Source of the DNA: Propioniciclava coleopterorum
GTDB taxonomy: Bacteria; Actinomycetota; Actinomycetes; Propionibacteriales; Propionibacteriaceae
Assembly: GCF_011393335.1 (NCBI RefSeq)
Contig: NZ_CP049865.1
Location: forward strand, 1,630,722-1,694,721
Direction: 5' to 3'
DNA: 64,000 bases
Within the stretch, counting starts at the first letter, position 1. Each line of letters starts with the position of its first letter. Positions 45,901-55,300 of this stretch are shown in pieces. The notes under the pieces were generated by a model, which was not told the DNA's origin, made no database searches, and saw only the letters and a program-made list of their open reading frames with translations. Made by a program: the position numbers and the translations under genes.

Positions 45901-48492
45901 GGGGGTGATGCCGGTGATGGTCCAGCGGTCACCGTTCTTGACCCAGTCGGTGGGGCTGACCCGGAGGCGGCGGTCGTTGGTGCGGGTGATGATCACATCC
46001 CCGATCGACGCCGTGAGCCCATCGGCGAGCTCCACCTCACGCCCCGGCGCCCTGTCGTGGAGGCGGTGGGTGCGGGCGCGGGTGTTGAGTTCGGCGACCA
46101 GGTCGCGGGTGGGGGCGAGCATGATCGTGTCCAACCCGGCGGTGCGGTCGGCTTGCCAGGCGTCGAACACCTGGTTGGTGATGGTCGCCAGGTCACCGAC
46201 GTGAACCCGTTGCCGGTCGAGGTAGAAGCCCAATGCTTCGGTCTGCCCGTCGCGCAGGGCGAGGCTGGCGCCGCCTTCGGCGGGGTCGGCGAAGCGGACG
46301 AGTTCGTTCAGCCGGGCGGCGCCGTGGCTGGTGGCGATGTCCCGTAGGACGCCGCCGGCGCCGATCGCGGCGAGTTGTTGGTCGTCGCCGATGAGCCGGA
46401 CGCTGCCCCCGCGCGCCAGGATGTGGGCCACGGCGGCGTCCAAGCTGAGGGTGTCGGCCATCCCGGCTTCGTCGATCACCACGAGCGTCTTCGGGCCGAT
46501 CTGGGCGGCCCAGTCGGGCAGTTGCTGGTGGTCGATCGACCAGGTGAGTTTGGCGAGGGTGTCGGTGTGGGAGTCGATCTGCGCCCCGAGCGCGGCCGCT
46601 GCCGCTGCGGACGGTGCGAGGCCCAACACGGTGCCGCCGGCTTCGGTCCACGCCGTCGCGAGGGCCCGCATCGCGGTGGTCTTCCCCGAGCCGGCGGGGG
46701 CGATCGCGACCTGGACGCGGGCGCCGGAGCCGGCCATCGCCCGGACGAGGGCGACCTGCCCGGCGTTCAACTCGACCCCGTTCGCGGTGCTTTCGAGGAG
46801 GGCGACGGCGATGGTGGCCTCGTCGACGACCATTCCATCGCGGCGGGCGGCGGCGTCCACGAGCCGCTGTTCGGCGGCGAGGATCCGCGGCGACGTGAAC
46901 AACTCGGCCCCCGCGACCGTGTACACCGACTGCCCATCCACCCGCCGCAACACCGCCGGCTCGCGGACGCCGTCGTCCGGGACAGCCAGCGGCGTCGAGT
47001 GTTCGGCGAGCGCGACGGCGACGAGCCGGTCCACGGTCGCCTGCAACAGCGTGGTGGGGACGTTGGCGGTTCGGGCGCGGCGTTGGGCTTCGGCGCGCAC
47101 GTGCCAGGACTGCCACGTCGCCCGCGACCCCTCCACAGTCGCCACGATGGACGCCGCCGTGCCCGTGAACCACGCGTCATCCAGCATCGGACCCGCGAAG
47201 CGGGTGGGGTGGAGGGCGGTGTGGATCATCCGCCGGATGCCGTCCGGTCCGCCCAAGACCTGCTCGGCTTGGGTGCGCCACGCGGTGCGTTGTTCGGTGA
47301 GGGTGCGGGGTTCGTGCTTGTCCTGCCGGGTCTCGAGGTTCGCCTGCTGCGCCAGCGCGAGGGTTTCGATCGCGGTCGGCGGACGCCCGTGCGCGGCCTG
47401 GAACTCGGAAGCCAGCTCGGCTTGGCGCTGCTCGATGCTGCGCCGACGGGCGGACCAGCGCCGGTTCAGGGCGGGGTCGACGCCGTCGATCTCGCGGACG
47501 GGACGGCGTCCAGCTTGGGTAGTGCGGTCGACGAACTGGACCCCCAACGCGTCCGCCAAGTGCCGTTCCAAGGCGGTGTTGTAGGTCTCGGACGCGGTGA
47601 CCTTCGCCTTGAACAACACCCGGCCGTCGATCGACAACCAACGACCGTCCAGGGTCTGCACCTTGTTCGCCACGGCGACGTGGGTGTGCAGGTCCGGGTC
47701 ACCTGCCCGCGAATCCCGGTGGGTAAACGCTGCCGCAACCAGCCCCCGGACGTTGACCTGACGGACGCCCTTCGCGCCGGTCCTGGTGAACAGGGCGTGG
47801 TCCTCGATCAGCTTGAGGGCGTCGGCGATGGCTGCGTGGTGGGCGCGTTCGATGATCGCCGCGGTGTGCGGGTCGGCGAGCGCCCACAGGGTCGACACGC
47901 TCTTGACCGGTGAGAAGGTCAGGTCGAAGCCAGCGATCGCAGTGGTTTGCGGCCGGGACAGCTTCGCGATCAACCCGGCGAGCTCGCGCGCGTCGACGGG
48001 GTCGCGGCCGAACTCGGCGCGGAAGAACTCCCGCCCCACCTCGGTGCGGATCCTGGCGCGTTCGTCGGCGGCGACCGCCGAGCGCGCCGGCGCCCCCTCC
48101 AACAAGTTGAGCGCGGCGAGCCGTTTGGCGACCTCAACGCGGAACGGGGACACGTCGTTCGCGTGGATCTTGAACGGCGACCCCAGCCGCGACACCGCCA
48201 GGTAGTCGGCCTCGGTGAGGCCCGGCCCGTGGAGGGCGTCCATCCGCTGCTGGGCGAGCGGGTGCAAGCCAGCGCCGAACAGGTTCTGCATCTGCTCGGC
48301 GGTCACCACATCGCCGGCATCCAAACCATCGATGCCGACCATCCCGGAGCCCAGCCATTGGCCGGGGGTTTCGCCGCGTTCGGTGTAGTAGGAGGCCAGT
48401 CCGAGGTGGCCCTTCTCGGTGGTGTCCTGCACGGCGACCTGCCGGGTCAGGTAGTCGTACCCCGATCCGGCGGTGATCTTGTGCAAGCTCAT
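42999..48492 (-). CDS. MobF relaxase-helicase with C-terminal Toprim/primase, two frameshifts as sequenced
   Basis: Conjugative relaxase. N-terminus LHKITAGSGYDYLTRQVA carries the catalytic Tyr, and FTHRDSRAGDPDLHTHVAVA the metal-binding His triad. A TraI/RecD-like helicase follows: Walker A APAGSGKTTAMRA, VVIDEAGM, and GYASTVHTAQGVSVDTM. The C-terminal third has a Toprim domain (VIVEGPMDAIAV, IVATDADLAGRVA). Frames change near 45096-45100 and 44384-44388, each at a run of five Gs on the plus strand where six are needed; with both repaired the protein is about 1831 residues. As written, the first frame ends at 45007 (1161 residues). ATG 48492 follows GGAGGG in copy D of the 41-bp element. Confidence 0.85.
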
Positions 48493-48533
48493 CACACCCT
48501 CCAGAAGTGATTTCTGAGCCTCTCCAGGGACAC
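48493..48533 (-). promoter_or_regulatory. 41-bp element, copy D (upstream of relaxase)
   Basis: On the minus strand: GTGTCC, 17 bases, TCACTTCTGGAGGGTGTG (one mismatch in the last six bases compared with the others). Direct-repeat cores CTGGAGAG and CTGGAGGG stand 23 bp apart. It abuts the relaxase start codon. Confidence 0.7.
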
Positions 48534-48720
48534 TTCCGGAGAAAATTGGTGCGACGCGTTCTGGGACAGTCCCGACCTGGGTGCACTAGGTGTGTGCCAC
48601 ATGAGGACGTCGGGACAATCGGGAGGGACATTGGCCGCCGTTGGGTCGGTCGTGACTGAGGGCGGGTCGAGTGTCGGTGCCGCGCGGGAAGGCTGCGGTT
48701 CATTGCGTGGCTGCTGGGGC
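48534..48720. other. Candidate oriT/regulatory region upstream of relaxase
   Basis: Non-coding gap next to the MobF gene, where oriT usually sits. It holds the hairpin GGGAC-A-GTCCC (48563-48573) and two more GGGACA motifs (48612-48617, 48625-48630), the same core as the repeats at 21.8 kb. No nic-site sequence can be identified by eye. Confidence 0.35.
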
Positions 48721-49004
48721 GTGACGACGATCGGTTTCAGCGGTTCCGGACACATCGGCTCGCAACTGGCTCGGCTCGCGGTGGCGCAGGGCTACGACGT
48801 GATGATGAGCAACTCCCGGGGCCCGCCATCGGTTGCGGCGTTGGTCGCCGAGTTCGGCCCCACGCATGGGCCGCGACCCCGGCTGAGGAAGCTGACGTCG
48901 CCGAACTCGACTCCGAGGCGGAGTGGACGCCCCCGCCTGTCAATGGCCCTCCCGGACTGCGCTACCGGGACGCACCCCACGACACCGAACGCGCAGTGTC
49001 GTAG
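48721..49004 (+). pseudogene. Remnant of F420-dependent NADP oxidoreductase fused to unrelated tail
   Basis: TTIGFSGSGHIGSQLARLAV then NSRGPPSVAALVAEFGP is the N-terminal Rossmann segment of an NADP/F420 oxidoreductase. The frame then breaks at a four-C run (48861-48864); one extra C gives HAWAATPAEEAD, the expected continuation. After that the sequence (AELDSEAEWTPPPVNGPPGL to TAG) no longer resembles the family. Only about 60 residues of the enzyme remain. Start GTG 48721. Confidence 0.5.
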
Positions 49005-49117
49005 CGAGGTCGGTCAGCGCCACAGGTGAAGGAACGTCAGAGTGCGCGGTTATCTTCAGCCATGTGTCGTCCAGGATCGGTTCGGAGTTCGGGACGCTCG
49101 GCGAACGCTTGGCGGCC

Positions 49118-49363
49118 ATGAAGCCCAAGCCCCCCGAGCGTCCGGTGGATCCGGCCCGTCACGTGTGGGTGCAGACCCCGTCGGGACGCCAGGCCGGACT
49201 ACTGGTCGCCTGGGTCACCGGCGTCGATGGCACGTGGTGGGGCAGGGTCGCTGTCTCGGACGCCCCCGGCGAGGCCAGCCTCCAACTCCTGGCCGGCTGG
49301 CTCCTCATTCCCGTCCAGCAGGAAGTCGAGGATCCACAGGTCAGGGCAGACCAGCCCGGGTGA
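49118..49363 (+). CDS. Small hypothetical protein
   Basis: 81 residues: MKPKPPERPVDPARHVWVQT, then a Trp-rich beta segment (TWWGRVAVSD, LAGWLLIPVQ). Unrecognised. Short beta-rich proteins of this look occur next to transfer genes in actinobacteria. Its 3' end overlaps the convergent 49341-50615 gene by 23 bp. Confidence 0.45.
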   Translation: MKPKPPERPVDPARHVWVQTPSGRQAGLLVAWVTGVDGTWWGRVAVSDAPGEASLQLLAGWLLIPVQQEVEDPQVRADQPG

Positions 49364-50615
49364 ACTCCTGCTGCAACCGCGGGCGTCGGCGGTGGGCCTC
49401 CCGCAGGTCGGCGACCAGCGCGTCGACGCCGTCGGCCACCTCGGTGTCGCGGGTGAGCGCGCGCAGGTGGGCGAGCTTCCGGGCCGCGGCCCGGTAGTGC
49501 TGGGCATCGGCGTGCTCAAGATGATCGAGCACCTGCCGAGTGTGGATCGGCACGACTGCGAGCGGATCGACCTTCTCGTACCGGTCAGCCAGGGTTCCCC
49601 ACAGGCCGGGCTCGTCCAGACCGAGCGAGTGGGCCAACTCCCACGCCAACTCGACGTCGTCCAAGGAGTGCAAGGCGAACGACACGGCCTCGGCCGGCCG
49701 CTGGTTCAGCGCGTCCATCACGCGCTCTCGGTGCTCGGGCCACGCCTGGCCGGCAGCGGCACGGACGCCGTCGGCGTGGGTAGCGGTCGGCCACCGGTCG
49801 AACACCGCCAGCCTGGCGGTGAGTTCCTCGGCCGGCCGGTGCTCGGCCAGCAGCCGGCACCACAGGCGGGCAGCGTGGACCGACTGGTGGCCCCGGTCGA
49901 AGAAGGTTGCCTGGCGTGCCCAGTCGATCGCGAGGTCGGTCTCGCCGATCTCGGCAAACGCCTCGGCGGTGTCCTCCAGCCAGGCGGCGACCTTCCGGTC
50001 ACGGGCATGGGTGGTGATGATCGCGTCGAGATCCCGATCCCAGACCGCCAGCCGCTGGGCGTTGCACTCCAGCACGAACCGGGCATGCCGCAGCCCCGCC
50101 TGCTGCTCCCACCCGGTCGGGTCGGCCGTCCGCTGCAGCCACAACGCATGTTCTTCCGCTTCGGTCGGGGCGGGACCCACCGAAGCGGCGATCTCGGCGA
50201 GCCTGGTCTTGTACAGGGCCATCCCGCGGTCGCCGAGCGCCGGCCCGTAAGCGGCGGGGTCCAGGGTGAAGTAGTCGACGACGCCGTCGAACTGGAAGTC
50301 GATCATCCAGGCCACCAGCCGGGCCGGTGGGGGAGGCGCGGCGTTGGTGAGGTCGGCGTGCAGGGCGAGGAGGTCCTTGATCGCGTCGCCGATGATGCCG
50401 CTGGAGTCGTCCGCGCGGGCGATCGCCTTCAACGCGGTCGCCAGCGCACGCTGGGTCACCGGCAACACCTCGGCCGCCGGCTGCGTGTGTGCGGCAGCGC
50501 GCAGCAGGGCGACCGCCTGGTGGACGCCCTGGCCGTAGCTGTTGGCGGCGCTCCAGCGGTGCAGATCGGTCCGGGTGCGGACCAGGGGCAGCACGGCGTC
50601 GGCCAACGATCCCAC
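49341..50615 (-). CDS. Helical-repeat protein of unknown function
   Basis: 424 residues, almost entirely helical with TPR/HEAT-like spacing (AWLEDTAEAFAEIGETDLAI, ARQATFFDRGHQSVHAARLW). It resembles DUF6880-like repeat proteins in general character, but I am not certain of the family. GTG 50615 is chosen for GGAGGGG 5 bp upstream; longer frames have no ribosome site. Divergent from the 50766 operon with copy C of the 41-bp element between them. Confidence 0.6.
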   Translation of the reverse strand: MGSLADAVLPLVRTRTDLHRWSAANSYGQGVHQAVALLRAAAHTQPAAEVLPVTQRALATALKAIARADDSSGIIGDAIKDLLALHADLTNAAPPPPARLVAWMIDFQFDGVVDYFTLDPAAYGPALGDRGMALYKTRLAEIAASVGPAPTEAEEHALWLQRTADPTGWEQQAGLRHARFVLECNAQRLAVWDRDLDAIITTHARDRKVAAWLEDTAEAFAEIGETDLAIDWARQATFFDRGHQSVHAARLWCRLLAEHRPAEELTARLAVFDRWPTATHADGVRAAAGQAWPEHRERVMDALNQRPAEAVSFALHSLDDVELAWELAHSLGLDEPGLWGTLADRYEKVDPLAVVPIHTRQVLDHLEHADAQHYRAAARKLAHLRALTRDTEVADGVDALVADLREAHRRRPRLQQEFTRAGLP

Positions 50616-50699
50616 GTGAACCCCTCCCGGTCGGATTGGATGACGGTCAGTCTGCCACGACCCGGTTCGCGAGAAGTCGGCGGAATTCGCGGCCGCCGG

Positions 50700-50740
50700 G
50701 TGTCCGCGGAGGGCCCTCCAGCTCACTTCTGGATGGTGAG
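50700..50740 (+). promoter_or_regulatory. 41-bp element, copy C (upstream of 50766 operon)
   Basis: GTGTCC, 17 bases, TCACTTCTGGATGGTGAG. CTCAC/GTGAG inverted repeat intact. Direct-repeat cores GCGGAGGG and CTGGATGG 23 bp apart. Ends 25 bp before ATG 50766, which has a separate AGGAG site. Confidence 0.7.
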
Positions 50741-50765
50741 AGGACTCACACCCAGGAGCGAAACC

Positions 50766-51074
50766 ATGACCGACACGAAGACCGGAGATCAGTCGATCCG
50801 GCGCGCAGCACGGCAGGCGGCGGTCGCCGCCCAGGCTCGCCGGCGCGCGAAGACCGCCGAGCGGGACAAGCGATTGGACGCCGCCGCCCTCACCCTGATC
50901 GTCACCCTCGCCGAACGCGACGCCCTGGAACGTCGAGCCGGCGCCGCCATCCGAGCGATGCTCACCGACGGGCTCACCCTCACCGACGTCGTCACTTGGA
51001 TCGACGGCGAAGCCACCCTCAAGGAAGCCACCCGCCTCGCCGGACTGGCACCCACCGGGGAGCCCCAGCCATGA
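50766..51074 (+). CDS. Small helical hypothetical protein
   Basis: 102 residues, Arg/Ala-rich helical N-terminus (SIRRAARQAAVAAQARRRAK) and a C-terminal HTH-like or helical piece (GLTLTDVVTWIDGEATLKEA). Unrecognised. First gene downstream of copy C of the 41-bp element; stop overlaps the next ATG. Confidence 0.55.
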   Translation: MTDTKTGDQSIRRAARQAAVAAQARRRAKTAERDKRLDAAALTLIVTLAERDALERRAGAAIRAMLTDGLTLTDVVTWIDGEATLKEATRLAGLAPTGEPQP

Positions 51075-51523
51075 CCACCACCATCCACCTCAAGAACCTG
51101 ATCCACGACGGCCGCTGCCTGGTCGGCTACGACGACCAGGGTGAGTACGTGGCCGGCTGGCCCGAGGTGGCCCGCGAGTCCATCCGAGCCATCAACCACC
51201 TGACCGGCCACGGCCCCATCCCGGCGCCCACGCTCTACCGCGTCCTCGGCGAACTCAAGGGCGTCGGCCACCTCCTGCCGCAGGCCTTGGCCCAGATGAC
51301 ACGCGGACTCCAGAAGTCGCTAGAGGTGTACCGGGTCTACGACGCTCGGGACCCGGCCGACTCGGTCCTCGAGGCCACCCTCCTGCTCAACCAAGCCCTC
51401 CGGAAGGCCGCCGAACTCGGCGAACTCCTCGAAGCCGCGCAGGCTGCCATCAGCGAGCAGGGCTACCACGACGAAGACGAGGGGGATCCCACCCTCTTCG
51501 ACGGCGAGGACGACCCGCGATGA
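51071..51523 (+). CDS. Hypothetical helical protein
   Basis: 150 residues; residues 40-130 form amphipathic helices (RVLGELKGVGHLLPQALAQM, EATLLLNQALRKAAELGELL) followed by an acidic tail (DEDEGDPTLFDGEDDPR). Unrecognised. Overlaps both neighbours by 4 bp, so it belongs to a tight three-gene operon. Confidence 0.6.
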   Translation: MTTTIHLKNLIHDGRCLVGYDDQGEYVAGWPEVARESIRAINHLTGHGPIPAPTLYRVLGELKGVGHLLPQALAQMTRGLQKSLEVYRVYDARDPADSVLEATLLLNQALRKAAELGELLEAAQAAISEQGYHDEDEGDPTLFDGEDDPR

Positions 51524-52269
51524 GCGACCCGATCACGACAAGGCCCGCGCGCAGCCGCTGTTGGGGGCTGCTGCTCAAGGCCGCTGTCGTGGTCCCCGAG
51601 CTGATCATCGCCAGCTTGCTGTGGTTGGTGATCATCGCCCTGCTTCCGCCGGGCGCCGGCTTCGTGCTCATGGTCGGAGGCCTGATCTTCGCCGTGGTGC
51701 TCGCGGTCGGGCTCGGCGAGGATCTCACCGTTCGGGCGTTGCACCGGGCCCGTCGTGCCACTCCCGCCGAGGCGCCGCTGCTGGCAGTGGCGTGGCGGAT
51801 CGCCACCCACCAGTTGGACGCCGACGGCCTCCGGCTGCGGATCGTCAGCCACGGCCCGCCCGTCAGCACGGCCGGACGCCAGCACATCCTCCTGCGCAAG
51901 GACGTCGTCGCCGCCTACTGCACCAACCAGATCACAGCGCACACGGTGGCCGCCCTGATCGCCCAAGGCATCGGACGCCTCCGCCACGGCCACACCCGCT
52001 TCGACCTGCTCTGGACGTTCTGGACCATCCCGTGGGATTTCGTGCGCGGCCTCGCCCACGCCATCGGACGCCGCCTTGCCTGGATCCCACTGGTCCAGCT
52101 CGCGTGGCACACCCGGATCCTCGTCGGCACCATCGCCGTGATCCTCGAGGCACAGGCCGGACGCTGGCCGTCGGCGATCATCATCGGCGCGTTCATCGCG
52201 CTGAGCTACGTGGTGCCTCGCTCGCGTTCGGCTTGGGACGAATACGTCTCGGCACGCGTGTCGCCGTAA
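51520..52269 (+). CDS. Membrane protein of unknown function
   Basis: 249 residues with two N-terminal hydrophobic segments (VVVPELIIASLLWLVIIALL, FVLMVGGLIFAVVLAVGL) and two C-terminal ones (LVGTIAVILEA, IIIGAFIALSYVV). The middle (LAVAWRIATHQLDADGLRLR, VAALIAQGIGRLRHGHTRFD) is faintly like the M48 peptidase layout but lacks HExxH, so at best a dead relative. Third gene of the operon. Confidence 0.55.
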   Translation: MSDPITTRPARSRCWGLLLKAAVVVPELIIASLLWLVIIALLPPGAGFVLMVGGLIFAVVLAVGLGEDLTVRALHRARRATPAEAPLLAVAWRIATHQLDADGLRLRIVSHGPPVSTAGRQHILLRKDVVAAYCTNQITAHTVAALIAQGIGRLRHGHTRFDLLWTFWTIPWDFVRGLAHAIGRRLAWIPLVQLAWHTRILVGTIAVILEAQAGRWPSAIIIGAFIALSYVVPRSRSAWDEYVSARVSP

Positions 52270-52393
52270 TTGCATCGACGCGAATCCAGGTGGCCGGCTT
52301 GCAGGCATCCCCGTTGACTGGCTGCCAGCGAGCCACCGGTATCCCCCCGTCGCTCCGGATAGAGTGCCAAGAGCCAAAGGGGGTTTGACTTCA

Positions 52394-55300
52394 GTGGATG
52401 TCTTCAGTGTGCGCGACAAGGTCATCGACGACTATCGCTCCTTCACCACGGCATCCATCGACATCAAGGACGCCCGGCTGAGGGAGCATTACCAACGCGA
52501 ACTCGATGGGGATCGTCAGTGGCCGGAGCCGTGGATCTCGCTGAATCCCGCGTTCGAGACTGGCGGCCGGATCGACGATCTGGTCCGCGAGGGCCTCCTC
52601 CATCCCGAATGCGACCGTATCTTCCGGGTGAAGCAGCACGTGGATGACCTTGGTAGTGCACCTTTCACCCTGCACCGCCACCAGCGTGAGGCCATCGAGG
52701 TCGCGCGTTCCGGCCAGAGCTACGTGCTCACCACAGGCACGGGTTCGGGCAAGTCGTTGGCGTACATCGTCCCGATCGTGGATCACGTCTTGCGGCAGCC
52801 CCGGACGCCGGGGGTGAAGGCGATCATCGTGTATCCGATGAACGCGCTGGCCAACTCGCAACGCGGCGAACTCGAGAAGTTCCTGCGCAATGGTTACGGT
52901 GATGGGCGCGAACCTGTCACGTTCGCCCGCTACACAGGTCAGGAGCGGGGCGAGGAACGCGACCGGATCTTGGCGAATCCGCCGGACATTCTGTTGACGA
53001 ACTACGTCATGCTCGAGTTGGTGCTGACGCGTCCTGAGGAGCGCGCCCGGTTGGTGAAGGCCGCGAAGGGGTTGCAGTTCCTCGTCTTGGACGAGCTGCA
53101 CACCTACCGCGGACGCCAAGGCGCCGACGTGGCGATGCTGGTGCGCCGCGTCCGGGAGGCGTGCTCGTCGCCGCACCTGCAGTGCGTGGGCACGTCCGCC
53201 ACGATGTCCAGCGACGGGTCGACGCTCGACCAGAAGCGCACGGTCGCCGAGGTCGCCACTCGCATCTTCGGATCCACGGTGGTCCCGGGGCACGTCATCG
53301 GTGAAACACTCACGCGGGCTACGGCGGCGGACGCCGGGCACGACGCCACCGTTCTGGAGCAGGCGGTCACGTCCGGGTACCTGCCCGACGACTATGCCGG
53401 GCTGGCAGCATCTCCGTTGGCGTCGTGGATCGAGACGACGTTTGGCCTGGCCACCGAAGAGGCGACGGGCCTGCTGATCCGCCAGGTGCCCCGCCGCCTG
53501 CGGGAGCATGCCGCCCCCGCCTTGTCCGAGGTGACGGGCCTTCCGGTGCAGGACTGCCACGATGCGATTCAGAAGGCCCTCCTGAAGGGCTCGCGGGTCC
53601 GGCACCCCGAGACCGGACGCCCCCTGTTCGCGTTCCGGCTGCATCAGTTCCTGTCCAAGGGCGACACGCTGCACGTGTCCCTGGAGCCGGAGCAGGACCG
53701 GTTCATCACCTCGAAATACCAGGTCGCCGTCCCGTCGGCCCCGGAGAAGTTGCTGTTCCCGCTGGCGTTCTGCCGCGAGTGCGGCCAGGAGTACGCCGTC
53801 GTCAAGGCGATCACCAGGCAGGGCGAGACCACCTACGCCCCACGCGCGTCCCGGGACATCACCGCAGGCGATGCGGTAGATGGCTACCTGTACCTCTCCA
53901 CGCAACTACCGTGGCCGGTCGACCCGATCGCCGAGGGTCGCCTGCCCGACTCGTGGGTGGGTCCCGACAACCTGCCGCTGGCCAACAGGGTTCGCTACCT
54001 GCCTCAGCGGGTGCGTGTCGACACCGCCGGTCACCGGGTGGACGTGGGCGGGTCGCCTGCTGCGTTCATCCCGTCACCGTTCACGTTCTGCTTGTCCTGC
54101 CAGGTCAGCTACGAGCAGACTCGCGGCCGCGACTTCTCCAAGCTGATCACCCTGGACGCAGAGGGCCGCAGTTCGGCGGTCTCGGTGCTGTCGACGAGCC
54201 TGGTGCGCGCCCTGCGTGAGGTCCCTGAATCCGAGCTTCCGGTCGAGGCTCGCAAGCTGCTGACCTTCGTCGACAACCGGCAGGACGCCAGCCTGCAGGC
54301 TGGCCACCTGAACGACTTCGTGCAGGTTGCCCAGCTCCGCGGGGCCCTCTACGCCGCCATGAAGGCGGCTCCCCGGGGTCTGACCCACGAGGGTGTCGCC
54401 GCCAAGGTCGTGGACGCCTTGGGCCTGGAGTTCGCCGACTACGCCGCCGCGCCGGACGCCGTGTACTCGGCCAAGACGCGCACTCAGCGGGCACTGCGCG
54501 ATCTGGTGGAGTACCGGCTGTACCTCGACCTGCAGCGCGGCTGGCGGATCACCATGCCGAACCTCGAGCAGACCGGCCTGCTTCACGTGGGCTACGAGTC
54601 ACTGCCGGAGATCGCCGCCGACCAGTCGCTGTGGTCGAGCGCCTTGGAGCCGCTGCGGGATGCGCGGGACGGGCATCGCGAGGAGTTGTGCCGGATCGTC
54701 CTGGACGAGTTCCGGAAGGTGCTCGCCGTCGACGTCGACTGTCTGACCGAACTCGGCTTCGAGCGGGTCAAGCGTCAGTCGTCTCAGGAGCTCACGGGCG
54801 TGTGGGCTGTGCCTGCCAACGAGATGGTTGCCCCGGTCGGCATCGTGTACGCGTTCCCCAGCCAGCCGGGCAGGGGCCGCAACGACCTGCACCTGACCGG
54901 CCGCTCCGCGCTGGGACGCTACCTGTCCCGCCCGAACCAATTCCCCGGCCATGCCGGCAAGCTCGTCGCCGACGATGCGCAGCGCATCATCCAGGACATC
55001 CTCGGCGTGCTTACCCGAGCCGGTCTCCTCACCGAGGCCGACGGTAGCTTCGGACGCCGCGGCTACCGGCTGAAGGCGTCCGCGTTGGTCTGGTCCGCCG
55101 GGAACGGCACGAGCGCAGCCGCCGACCCGATCCGCAAGACGGTGGACGCCGACACCGGCGGCCGAGTCAATGCCTTCTTCCGCACCCTGTATCAGGGGGT
55201 GGCCCGCGAACTCCGCGGTCTGTCGGCTCGGGAGCACACCGCCCAGGTGGGTCCCACGGAGCGCGAGGAGCGCGAACGCGCCTTCCGGAAGGGCACGCTG

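Noticed and set aside
45085-47913. Long plus-strand frames over the relaxase gene
   Set aside because: Antisense shadows; composition is GC-driven and the minus strand has clear catalytic motifs.
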